From: Calothrix sp. MO_167.B12
GTDB taxonomy: Bacteria > Cyanobacteriota > Cyanobacteriia > Cyanobacteriales > Nostocaceae
DNA length: 64,000 nt
Direction: 5' to 3'
Assembly: GCA_030066045.1 (NCBI GenBank)
Contig: JASJCJ010000027.1
Span: forward strand, 1-64,000
In this document: positions 1-8,317 of the stretch, one piece after another
Layout: each line of letters opens with the position of its first letter
Position numbering within the stretch: the stretch's first letter is position 1
Translations under genes and position numbers: made by a program
Notes under the pieces: generated by a model
The model's database searches: none
The model's input: the letters and a program-made list of their open reading frames with translations, nothing else
What the model was told of the DNA's origin: nothing

Positions 1-270
1 CACTCCTCCACCGATGTGGTGGGGGCTTGAGGTGCCCACCAATCGGGAGCCATCAAATCGCAGATTTTGATGGGGGAGGAGGACCCTTGGGGCTTACCGC
101 CCCGGACACGGGGCACCGGACACAGAGCGCTCCGCGTCCCCGTGTCATCCGGTTGAGGGGAGTGATGCTCCAATTGTGAGTTATTCTGCATAGCGATCGC
201 ACTTCAACTTCCCATATGAGAAAATTATCCATAGCACTACCCTTGTCTACCTCCTGCCTCCTACCATGTA
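1..270. other. Gene-poor left edge
   Basis: No convincing gene is seen here. The stretch is GC-rich and partly palindromic, for example around positions 110-150 where CGGACACGGGG and CCCCGTGTCATCCG can pair. An open frame on the minus strand crosses it but has no recognisable composition and runs into tag. It is probably repeat-derived intergenic DNA; its left limit lies outside the window. Confidence 0.4.
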
Positions 271-807
271 TCAAATTTGCATCCACGGTGGATTCAACTT
301 GGCAATTTTGGCATATACTGGACACTGCTCTTCATGCGCGCCTGGTAAATATCCCGTACTCATCAAAAATTCTCCCACTATTTCACCACCTGTAAACCGA
401 AAGTTCTTTTTAAACAACTTTGTCCATTCTGGTTTACTGAGGGGATGGTGATAATCTAACCAGGCTGCAAATGAACCATATTCATTTCTAATATCAACCA
501 AACGCCGTGCATTTTCTATCGCAGCATCAATTTTCAGGCGATTGCGGATGATTCCCCTATCACTGAGGAGCCTAATCTTGTCACTTTCATCATATGCCGC
601 AACTATATCAATATTAAAGTTATGGTAAGCCTGTCGAAAATTTTCACGTTTCTTAAGAATAGTTAACCAAGAAAGTCCTGCTTGATTAATTTCCAGGATG
701 AGGCGTTCAAATAGCAGATTATCATCGCGTAATGGAAATCCATACTCATTGTCATGGTAAGAGCCATGAAAAGGATGACCGGGTGCAATTTGGCAATAAC
801 TACTCAT
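271..807 (-). CDS. tag: DNA-3-methyladenine glycosylase I
   Basis: This base-excision repair enzyme removes 3-methyladenine from alkylated DNA in the cytoplasm. The 178-residue protein has the family's usual length and motifs: the YHDNEYG segment near residue 17, then LEINQAGLSWLTILKKR with the catalytic-site Glu and QAGLSW, and IIRNRLKIDAAIENAR around residue 85. The zinc snap of the E. coli enzyme appears kept: an N-terminal Cys and His (YCQ, YHD) and a C-terminal His-x3-Cys (HEEQC). The usual Trp of DxEWG is Tyr here. It stands alone; the closest upstream gene is a decayed GMC fragment on the other strand. The start gives the expected N-terminus; a GGAGG lies further upstream than usual. 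Confidence 0.93.
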   Translation of the reverse strand: MSSYCQIAPGHPFHGSYHDNEYGFPLRDDNLLFERLILEINQAGLSWLTILKKRENFRQAYHNFNIDIVAAYDESDKIRLLSDRGIIRNRLKIDAAIENARRLVDIRNEYGSFAAWLDYHHPLSKPEWTKLFKKNFRFTGGEIVGEFLMSTGYLPGAHEEQCPVYAKIAKLNPPWMQI

Positions 808-848
808 TTTTGTTCTTTTGACTACTATACCTCCATACTGACGTTTCT

Positions 849-965
849 GGCGTTGCTAAATGGAAGTATGAATTTATATTTTTCGATATTATCAACGATT
901 CTACCCTGCACCAAAGCCACTCCGCGTCTAACGCGTCTTTGCGTCTTTGCGCTGGGAATTTTTCA
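849..965. repeat. Partial copy of a dispersed MITE-like repeat
   Basis: The segment beginning GGCGTTGCTAAATGGAAG, continuing to AGTATGAATTT and then to CTACCCTGCACC, matches the left half of the repeat at 38397-38567 apart from short gaps. No matching right-hand inverted end was found, so this copy looks truncated. Confidence 0.5.
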
Positions 966-1002
966 CCCATTACTGAATATGGAACCTTTGAAGGGCAGAT
1001 GA

Positions 1003-1571
1003 TTGGTTGTCGATGGACCATTCTTCAGCCGTCTCATTGCTGAACATATTCAAAATTTACCGTTGTTCATAACCCTAAACCTGGGGAATCCCAGGATATA
1101 TTATATAAAATTCTCCCAGATGCCTCAACGCTCCAAGCGGTAGCAACCTATCAGGACCCCAACTATGCCGTGATTATGCTACATACTATGGGTGAATTTT
1201 TAGGCGAGCCGAATGCTGATTCCTGGAATTATGTGGGGGTTGATGAGGAAGGGAATGCAATTGTACATGTGACCATGCGTCCTCAGGATCAAGAATTCTG
1301 GAAGATTATTGATACAACCACATTTCAGATTGCCAATGTATTGTCCAATGGAACTGCGGTTGAGTACCAACATGAAGATGGCTCCTGGCAATCTACCCCT
1401 CCAACTTCGATCCATAACCATGGATTAGTCCACTCAGCCGGAACACTTTGGATGGGAACCGATCCTGAGACTTCAGTTTTTATGTCGGATTCCACTACCC
1501 TGCGGAAACACTCCGTGTACCTTTCACCCAACTTACAGGGGATTATTAAAAGTAATAAATATTGCATTTAA
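1003..1571 (+). pseudogene. Decayed GMC oxidoreductase, C-terminal part
   Basis: The last open segment, from about 1170, contains HSAGTLWMGTDPETSV, the signature of the C-terminal domain of GMC-family flavin oxidoreductases; the catalytic His is expected in this motif. The same frame reads back to about 1060 as TVVHNPKPGESQD, while GPFFSRLIAEHIQNLP just before it lies in another frame, so a frameshift sits near 1055. After ETSV the expected VADQSLFPTIG-type ending is replaced by unrelated sequence. The FAD-binding N-terminus is absent. A GTG at 1170 opens the frame, but nothing suggests it is a true start. It is not a recent copy of the two intact GMC genes at 11-14 kb, whose C-termini differ. 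Confidence 0.65.
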
Positions 1572-2463
1572 TTTGATGAAATCAGTAATAAGCGCAACAA
1601 AAGCGGCATTTTATCTATCAATTTTTATTTATCGCGTATTATTTATGTACAGTAACCAAGGATTTGATGGAATATCGCAGAGCCAAAATTGAGGGAGGTA
1701 CATTTTTCTTCACCCTTCTGCATAGGTGCCTCCAGCTCCCGGTGCCGTATCCCCTTGGCAGAAGCCTTTGGTCATAAGGACAATTAGAAAACCCACACCA
1801 CCATTTCTACCTATCGCTACAAAGGCTACTCCCTTCCCGGCAGAAGATTACCTATAACGTAGGTTGGGTTGCAGCTTGCTTCCACGAAGTGGTACGAAAC
1901 CAAACCCAAAGATATCCTGGGTTATATCAAATCCGATAGCATCTGAATGATAAAAAACCGCAAAGACGCAAAGGACGCAAAGGAAGAGGAAAAGAGAGAG
2001 TAACTGAAATAATTCCGATACAAACGGAAACGATATTACTCTGCTCCAAGCCGCTGAGTCGCTTTCGCGACACGCTGCGCGGTAAGCGTAAGTCCTACGG
2101 ACGACCTTGCGGTACGCGTTAGCGTGCGCCTTGCGCTTAGCTATGCCGTAGGCTTTACGCGTCTACGTCCCTCAAACGCCACTGACTACAACGGAGGAAA
2201 CCTCCCTTCGGGTTCAACACTTTGCTTATGCCGGGGAACCCTTTCGGCAGTTACTCCACTTGGGGAGACCCCAAGACCGTACTGCCTCACCACCGCAAGT
2301 GTTTCACCGCAACGGAGTGGCTCCCCAGCCTACAATTTTTCGGTCATTTAATAAGGGGAAGGGAGTAGGACATATTGAATTTAAAGCAGATTACAAAAAA
2401 ACTATTGCTAAATAAAGTCATAACGACTATGATTTATATAGCAAGATAATTAGGAGTAAATTC
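1572..2463. other. 892-bp intergenic region rich in palindromes
   Basis: No gene is supported. About 2040-2180 is a run of short overlapping palindromes of the GCGTACGCGTTAGCG kind, common in Nostocales spacers. About 1960-1990 has the purine-rich CGCAAAGACGCAAAGG motif seen again in several repeats of this window. The last 100 bases should hold the promoter and ribosome-binding site (TTAGGAG) of the peroxiredoxin gene. Confidence 0.5.
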
Positions 2464-2994
2464 ATGATTCATCTAGAGCAAGTTCCCGATGTTATCTTTA
2501 AAACCAGAGTCAGAGATGAATCTGTGGGGGGACCAAATCCCTTTCGTTGGCAGGATAGGACAACCAAAGAAATCTTTGGCGGTAAGCGAGTAGTATTATT
2601 TTCTTTACCTGGTGCATTTACTCCCACCTGTTCTTCTACCCATTTACCCCGCTATGAAGAACTGTATAGTGAAATTCGCGCTCAAGGCATTGATCAGGTA
2701 ATTTGTTTGTCAGTCAATGATGCCTTTGTGATGTTCCAGTGGGGTAAACAGCAAGGAGTGAAAAATATTTTTCTCCTCCCCGATGGTTCCGGTGAATTTA
2801 CTCGCAAGATGGGTATGCTAGTTAACAAGGATAACCTGGGATTTGGGATGCGTTCTTGGCGTTACTCTATGGTTGTCAACAATGGCAAAATTGAAAAAAT
2901 GTTCGTTGAACCTGGGTTTTCTGATAACTGTCCTGACGATCCCTTTGAAGTTTCTGATGCAGACACCATGCTGGCTTACTTGAAGTTAGTTTGA
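2464..2994 (+). CDS. Type II (Prx5-like) peroxiredoxin
   Basis: This thiol peroxidase reduces hydrogen peroxide and alkyl hydroperoxides using glutaredoxin or thioredoxin as electron donor. The 176-residue protein is one thioredoxin-fold redoxin domain. The peroxidatic site is [14 protein letters not shown] with Cys56, preceded by [24 protein letters not shown] near the C-terminus is typical of the PrxII group. There is no fused glutaredoxin domain and no signal peptide, so it is cytoplasmic. A TTAGGAG ribosome-binding site lies about 8 bases before the ATG. It appears monocistronic, bounded by a long spacer and a MITE-filled region. Peroxide detoxification by the family is established; the physiological donor here is not visible. 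Confidence 0.93.
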   Translation: MIHLEQVPDVIFKTRVRDESVGGPNPFRWQDRTTKEIFGGKRVVLFSLPGAFTPTCSSTHLPRYEELYSEIRAQGIDQVICLSVNDAFVMFQWGKQQGVKNIFLLPDGSGEFTRKMGMLVNKDNLGFGMRSWRYSMVVNNGKIEKMFVEPGFSDNCPDDPFEVSDADTMLAYLKLV

Positions 2995-3512
2995 TAGATT
3001 AAATAGGGATTGATCAAGAATCCCCTGAATTTTGACTAAAACTAGTAGTGCATTTCATTAGTTCTGATAGGTAAACAATTGTAGTGGGAGCGTCTCGCTC
3101 CCTACTGTAATCAGGAAGTGGGCCAAATGCCCGCACTACAGCTGCCCTTCAAAATTAATGAAAAGTAATACTAGTATTGCATTTCATTAGTTTTGATAAA
3201 CATCCCAATTCTAAAATTATTACTGTGTGGTAGTTCTAGAAATGAGTAACCCCTCATAATTAATGTGGTGAAGTACTAGTGCTTTGTCCCATTAATTTTG
3301 ATAGGTAAACCAAGTTCTATACTTATCTTCTCCTTCTCTTTCTTCGCGCTCTTTGCGCCTTTGCGGTTCATTATCCAACCCATCAGAACTAATGGGACAG
3401 ACCACTAGGGTGTAGGTTGTGGAAGAGGAGAGAAAATGTATCTTTTTACACCCTATGTCGAAATCAATAAGGGTACAAGCCCCCAGCAATTACCTTACAC
3501 CCCATACCCTTC
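2995..3512. other. Intergenic region occupied by small repeats
   Basis: No gene is supported. The region holds at least two related palindromic elements. The first (about 3040-3195) has ends of the form GCATTTCATTAG.TTTGAT and a core GGGAGCGTCTCGCTCCC. The second is annotated at 3275-3408. Relatives of both occur between the symporter gene and mysD at 39.8-40.1 kb. Confidence 0.55.
3275..3408. repeat. MITE with TTTGTCCCATTAATTTTGAT-type ends
   Basis: The left end reads ACTAGTGCTTTGTCCCATTA and the right end, on the opposite strand, CTAGTGGTCTGTCCCATTAG. These are near-perfect terminal inverted repeats of about 27 bases. The interior has the TTCGCGCTCTTTGCGCC motif. There is no coding capacity. 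A relative lies at 39939-40070. Confidence 0.65.
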
Positions 3513-4814
3513 TTGTTGACCTTGAAAATCGTCGCTTACAGTTACACAGATCCCTTGTTAGAACCACCTCCAGATCCTACGATTTGGGGGTGGGACATAG
3601 ATTGGGTTTACCAAGACTTGGGTGAGCGATCGCAACTGCAACAATTACTACAAGAGTGCCAAACCCAACCCCCAGAATACTTACTCATACTACGTTTGTC
3701 AGAGTTGGGGGATACGGTACAAGAGGTGAGCGATCGCCTGTCATTTTTGGAAGAAATGGGAGTAATAATAATTGCTCTAGAACAGCCATACACTTCGGTA
3801 AATACGGATAGCAGGCAAGGGTTATGGCAACTATTACAAGCCATCCAAAATCAACAACGTAGTCGTCGCATTCGTCAAGGACATGCTCGCAATCGTTTAC
3901 AAGCTACACCGCCACCAGGAAAAGTCCCCTATGGTTACCGAAGAGGTAAAGATAAATATATTTTAGATCGCAGCACCTCCCCCGTAGTTAAAGACTTTTT
4001 TGAACACTTCATCCTCTACGCTTCCCTGCGGGGTGCTGTTCGTTATCTCGCCAAAAAATATGGCAAAAAAATCTCCGTCACCACTGGAAAACGTTGGTTA
4101 GTTAATCCCGTATATCGGGGGGATACGGCTTATCATCATGGGGAAATTATTGCTAATACCCATGTGCCCATTATTTCTCGGTCAGAAGCCGCCCAAGTTG
4201 ACAGACTATTGCGCCGTAACAGTAGTTTAGCTCCTCGCACCGCCAGTGCCCCCCGTTCTTTAGCCGGTTTGGTATTCTGTAGGGAATGCAACTCATCCAC
4301 CATCGTTACCCGCGTTACTATCCGCAACCAAGATAAAGAATATCTGTATCTACGTCCAGCAAAGTGTACTAGAAAACCCAAATGTCGGGCTATCCCCTAC
4401 CAACAAGTATTAGATAAGACTATAACTAAAGTTTGTACTGAATTACCCCAAGCCATCGCAGGGGTAAACTTTCCCCAACTAGATGCTGTGAAAAATAATA
4501 TCAGCAATGCGATCGCTCGTCAGCAACAAATCCTAGAACAGTTACCTGGCTTAGTAGAAACTGGTGTTTTGGATGCCGCAACAGCCAAATTAAGGGCTTA
4601 TAAGCTGCGTACAGAAATATCCTCACTGCAAGCCAAGTTAGCTACTCTTCCCCCTGTTAACTTACCTTCCATTGCCCAAGCAGTTTCAATACCTCAATTT
4701 TGGTTAGATTTATCAGAATCAGAACGCAGATTTTACTTGCGAGAATTTATCGCTCGCATAGAAATCATCCGTCAAGGTAAAGAGTGGGAATTAGAGATTA
4801 TTTTCATTTTTTAA
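3513..4814 (+). CDS. Serine-recombinase-family protein lacking the catalytic residues
   Basis: The 433-residue protein has the plan of a serine recombinase: N-terminal resolvase-like domain (about 1-115), recombinase domain (about 120-250, with PPPGKVPYGYRRGKDKY), a Cys-rich ribbon (CRECNS ... CTRKPKC, about 255-290) and a C-terminal helical region. Yet the usual YxRVS start of the catalytic site reads AYSYTDPLL, with Asp where the nucleophilic Ser should be, and the LDRLxR segment reads LRLSELGDT. Activity in strand exchange is therefore doubtful. The frame starts with TTG at 3513 or 3516; no in-frame ATG is close enough to keep the N-terminus. No interrupted gene is visible beside it, so this may be a domesticated chromosomal protein. 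Confidence 0.8.
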   Translation: MLTLKIVAYSYTDPLLEPPPDPTIWGWDIDWVYQDLGERSQLQQLLQECQTQPPEYLLILRLSELGDTVQEVSDRLSFLEEMGVIIIALEQPYTSVNTDSRQGLWQLLQAIQNQQRSRRIRQGHARNRLQATPPPGKVPYGYRRGKDKYILDRSTSPVVKDFFEHFILYASLRGAVRYLAKKYGKKISVTTGKRWLVNPVYRGDTAYHHGEIIANTHVPIISRSEAAQVDRLLRRNSSLAPRTASAPRSLAGLVFCRECNSSTIVTRVTIRNQDKEYLYLRPAKCTRKPKCRAIPYQQVLDKTITKVCTELPQAIAGVNFPQLDAVKNNISNAIARQQQILEQLPGLVETGVLDAATAKLRAYKLRTEISSLQAKLATLPPVNLPSIAQAVSIPQFWLDLSESERRFYLREFIARIEIIRQGKEWELEIIFIF

Positions 4815-4835
4815 CCAGTTGGAAAATTTCATAGA

Positions 4836-5585
4836 TTAGCCAAAAGCTAAACTACTAGTCTTGAGGACAGCATATACAATAGCTCCTCCAATAAACCAGC
4901 GCAAACGAGATTTTCTAGGAGATGGTAGCTCGTCATAAAAAATGTTGAACATAATCGAGCCAGCTAAAAAAGCAACCAGAAAATCGGAAACCAATATATC
5001 CCTTTGCTGCGTCACAACATCCAGTGACAAAGAAAGAACAATTGTCCCAATTAGACAATAGCGACCCCAAACAAATAATTTGCCATACTTTTTGTCCAAA
5101 ATATGATTGTTGTGCAGTAAATGAAAACCAATCGCCATTAAATAGGGAAAACCAGTGATTGAAAGACCATTGACTTTCGGTATGGTATAAATTAATAGAA
5201 AATTATATAAACAGTAAAAAAACAGTTCAATTCCAAAAATAAAGCTACGCTGAGATGAGGGAGCGTTGCTAGTTTTCCATACTAAACTTTCTAGACTGTA
5301 AAAAATTATAAATCCAAGCAGAATAATAAAGTGAATTGAATACCCCAAAAATTTTTCAGCAGTTTCCAATTCAGGTAATAAATTCAGAAACACATAGGAA
5401 ATTGCCATACCGCCACTAAAAGAAGCAGCAATATATTCCTCTTGATAGAGGAGACAATGAAGTTGCTTTGACCAAAGATGAATTGCAGTAATAGCAATTG
5501 CCGCGATTGTACTGAACCCTATAACTGCTGAATTTTCACTCAAATCTGCTGAATTCTCAACGACTGAAGCAATAACTAATATCAT
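4836..5585 (-). CDS. Multi-pass membrane protein of unknown function
   Basis: The 249-residue protein has about seven or eight hydrophobic segments separated by short loops, and no signal peptide. A segment near residue 52 reads SFSGGMAISYVFLNLLPEL and another IGFHLLHNNHILDK; the spacing recalls ZIP-type metal transporters, but the defining His/Glu pattern is not clear, so this is only a weak hint. The gene converges with the recombinase-like gene, whose 3' end is 21 bases away. I do not recognise the family with confidence. Confidence 0.7.
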   Translation of the reverse strand: MILVIASVVENSADLSENSAVIGFSTIAAIAITAIHLWSKQLHCLLYQEEYIAASFSGGMAISYVFLNLLPELETAEKFLGYSIHFIILLGFIIFYSLESLVWKTSNAPSSQRSFIFGIELFFYCLYNFLLIYTIPKVNGLSITGFPYLMAIGFHLLHNNHILDKKYGKLFVWGRYCLIGTIVLSLSLDVVTQQRDILVSDFLVAFLAGSIMFNIFYDELPSPRKSRLRWFIGGAIVYAVLKTSSLAFG

Positions 5586-5622
5586 TTATCATTTATCTAA
5601 TATCATTTATCATTTATCAAAT

Positions 5623-5720
5623 TTACAGCGATTTTCAGGTAAATAGACCACACCGTAGGGGTTTAGCACTGCTAAACCCCTACATGAAGATGTGGTTCAA
5701 ATAGATGAAAACTGCTGTAA
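5623..5720. repeat. 98-bp palindromic repeat (copy 1)
   Basis: The element runs from TTACAGCGATTTTCAGGT to TGAAAACTGCTGTAA and has a strong central hairpin, GTAGGGGTTTAGC-ACT-GCTAAACCCCTAC. Nearly the same 98 bases occur in reverse orientation at 20346-20443. It lies in the spacer between the membrane-protein and AGE-STAS genes and could form a hairpin in RNA from either strand. Confidence 0.75.
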
Positions 5721-5823
5721 GTCCTTACCATCTGTATGGTACAAAGTTCGGATGGGTATTTAAACCCCATCCGAACAAGCAAATTTCTGCTTTCTTTTAA
5801 CTTACGAATTACGCGATTTAAGG

Positions 5824-7974
5824 TTAGATGATTGTGATTTCTTGATTTAATTCACTGTCCTCAATACCTTGCTTCACTTGTCCCTTAGCACCGGAAATAG
5901 TAATATTAAAGCCACTACCTGCTTTTTGTTTGTAGAAGAGTAAATATCTTAAGGCTTCAGATGAGATGGAATCTAACTGTTCCACGTTCAAAACTACCCC
6001 TTTCAAGTTCAAGCCGTAATTCTTCTCTAGCTTTTCTTTGAGATATTTGAGAGTATTTGGCTCTAAAGAACCAGATAAGTTTAGTTTGGCTACCCCATCA
6101 GTAACTTCCATCACATCCGCATCGAAATTAAGATCAGCCGGTGCAATACAAACTCTAACCTTCATTTCTTTTTGGTCAGTTGGTAAAGTAACGGTAAGGG
6201 CATCCGCATCGAAATTTGTGTAAACATGACCATTAATCCACACTTGACTAATGCGAATGCTACCAGGAGGTAAAATATCTGGAGCTACTCTAAGAATATT
6301 GTCAGGGAAAGAACCAGGCATGGGTTTAAAGAAGAAGTGCATTGGTTCTTTCTTAATCAGCAAGTTAGTATAAACTGCTGCCAGGTAGCACAATTCAAAG
6401 GAGTGATATCCAGCCATAGAATGGCTGCCTTTCTCTCTTTCTGTACCCAAAGCATAAGGCTGTCCATTAGCGAGGACATTGAAATATACGCCTCCTGATG
6501 TAGTATCGAGGAACCAAGAATTGTAGAAAGAAGTTCCTTCTCGACCAAAACGCAAAAAGTCAGGATTATCTTGATAAACACCAGCCATGATATAATAAGC
6601 CAGGATGCCCTGTTCTTGTTGCCACCAGGCTTTGCGATCATGCCAGACTAAACGATGGAATTTTTCTCCTGGTGCTAATACCCGCTCCATAACATCATAC
6701 CAGCCACCACGTTGGCGATCGCTACCAGCAGTAGGTATAATTGTACCAATCTTTTCTGCTAAATTTTTATATTCCGCTTTTGCTCTGAGGCTATACATCC
6801 GAGTTAAGTTCCAGGCAATTTTGAGGTTATGACCAACAACTGCTCGGTTTTGCTGCCATCCCCAAGTTTGGTCTTTTGTCCAGTCAGCAAAAAACTTTTC
6901 TTGCACGAAAGGACTTTCATCGTAATCGGGAAAATGAGCCGCAATAGTATCAAAGGTGTACTCTAGAAAATCAGAGTATTCTTTGTTGCCTGTAGCTAGA
7001 TAGAGATTGATTAAATAGGCTGGAGCATGATCGCCCACAGAATTCCAATTTTTCTTAGCTTTATTTTGCCCCAAAGACTCGCTGTAGGGACTTAAAGTAA
7101 TGGGATCTATATGAGAGAAATAACCACCCTTGTCGCTTTTATCTTTGTAGAAGCGATCGAATAAGGAAATTGTCCCCTTAACATCACTCATAATGCGAGG
7201 ATCACCAGTAATCCTATAGGTTTGAGTAGGACCTGCTAAAGCGTAAATTTGCTCATAGCAAGGAATTGCATGGTAGTCATCCCCAAACTCAGAACTGAAC
7301 AGTTTTTGCTCTGTACCATCTTCTTTAATATCTACCCCATGATACCAATAGCAAATTCCTTCGCTTTTATCTTGGAAGCGCATATGCTCCCGTAGATAGT
7401 CTGTTCCTTTTTGAGCTGCTTCTAAATAACGATCTTCTCCTGTCATTAAATAGGCGGAAGCAAAACCATAGACTAGACGAGAAATAGTATCGGTTTCTTG
7501 TCGTCCTGCTTTTTGTTTTTGCCCAGTAATACTTAATTCAGTGCGATATTTAGCATAATCAATTTCTTCCCCTTCTTGTACACTAAACTCAGCTTCGAGG
7601 TAAAAATCAGCTAACTGTTTAATTTGGTTAATCCACCAATCTTGAGCCTCAAATCGATATTCGCTGTCACTGCGACCGAGAAACACGATATGCTTGGCTT
7701 CAAACTTATATTCGCCGTTATCGCCATCGGGATAAAAGATACCGTAGACAAATAGAAAGCGATTAGGACTGAGCATTTCTCGCATTTGTCCACTGGCATC
7801 GTGATAAGCTTCTCCTAAATTACGCACTAACTCGGCGTAGACGGTAGGAGTCATATAAACTAAAAATTCCCGACCATCAGAAGTTTTTAAGCCAAAAGTA
7901 TCTTGGTTGGCATCATACTGAGTCACATACCCAGCAATTAGGTCGGAAAACGGAAATTCGATTCTATTAGTCAT
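5824..7974 (-). CDS. AGE-family epimerase-like protein with C-terminal STAS-like domain
   Basis: The 716-residue protein has three parts. Residues 1-130 are an N-terminal domain of unknown type. About 140-560 match the (alpha/alpha)6 barrel of N-acylglucosamine 2-epimerase and related sugar isomerases: GGWYDVMERVLAP, LVWHDRKAWWQQEQG and GHNLKIAWNLTRM, with the His residues expected in the barrel pocket. About 620-716 look like a STAS domain (GVVLNVEQLDSISSEALRYL). AGE enzymes interconvert or isomerise sugars; STAS domains bind partners or nucleotides. AAGGATAACTCC precedes the ATG. It lies 343 bases downstream of glgX on the same strand, so a link to carbohydrate metabolism is likely, but the substrate is unknown. 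The combination is unusual. Confidence 0.8.
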   Translation of the reverse strand: MTNRIEFPFSDLIAGYVTQYDANQDTFGLKTSDGREFLVYMTPTVYAELVRNLGEAYHDASGQMREMLSPNRFLFVYGIFYPDGDNGEYKFEAKHIVFLGRSDSEYRFEAQDWWINQIKQLADFYLEAEFSVQEGEEIDYAKYRTELSITGQKQKAGRQETDTISRLVYGFASAYLMTGEDRYLEAAQKGTDYLREHMRFQDKSEGICYWYHGVDIKEDGTEQKLFSSEFGDDYHAIPCYEQIYALAGPTQTYRITGDPRIMSDVKGTISLFDRFYKDKSDKGGYFSHIDPITLSPYSESLGQNKAKKNWNSVGDHAPAYLINLYLATGNKEYSDFLEYTFDTIAAHFPDYDESPFVQEKFFADWTKDQTWGWQQNRAVVGHNLKIAWNLTRMYSLRAKAEYKNLAEKIGTIIPTAGSDRQRGGWYDVMERVLAPGEKFHRLVWHDRKAWWQQEQGILAYYIMAGVYQDNPDFLRFGREGTSFYNSWFLDTTSGGVYFNVLANGQPYALGTEREKGSHSMAGYHSFELCYLAAVYTNLLIKKEPMHFFFKPMPGSFPDNILRVAPDILPPGSIRISQVWINGHVYTNFDADALTVTLPTDQKEMKVRVCIAPADLNFDADVMEVTDGVAKLNLSGSLEPNTLKYLKEKLEKNYGLNLKGVVLNVEQLDSISSEALRYLLFYKQKAGSGFNITISGAKGQVKQGIEDSELNQEITII

Positions 7975-8001
7975 GGAGTTATCCTTGAAATTAAATTAGG
8001 T

Positions 8002-8269
8002 CACATCTTGCACCACATGATTATTGCGAAAATTATCGCCTGTAACCCTTATTATTTCGTAGGGTGGGCACTGCCCACCTTACCCTTATTGAGAAGGTGC
8101 AAGATATGTGTTAGTACAAAAATGAATGGGAGATAAGAAAGGAGCAGAGGAGGAAATAGATCAGTTTTTTACCTATTATTCACATCTTGCACCACAAGAT
8201 TATTGAGAAAATTATCGCCTGTAACCATTAATATTCTGTAGGGTGGGCAGTGCCCACCTTACCCTTATT
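8002..8269. repeat. Two 89-bp direct repeats in the glgX-AGE spacer
   Basis: CACATCTTGCACCACATGAT at 8002-8090 and its near-copy at 8181-8269 both end in a hairpin GGTGGGCA(C/G)TGCCCACC followed by TTACCCTTATT. The 90 bases between them are unrelated. The 343-bp spacer 7975-8317 has no gene. The hairpins could attenuate transcription from glgX into the AGE gene. Confidence 0.7.
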
Positions 8270-8317
8270 CATACTTTCAATCAGCAATGCCTTTTTACCT
8301 ATTACCTACTCTAGTAC

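Noticed and set aside
53-325. Minus-strand open frame at the left edge
   Set aside because: Overlaps the tag 3' end, has no family features, and lies in palindromic DNA.
3513-4814. Recombinase gene as part of a second excision element
   Set aside because: No split gene or core repeat was found beside it and catalytic residues are missing.
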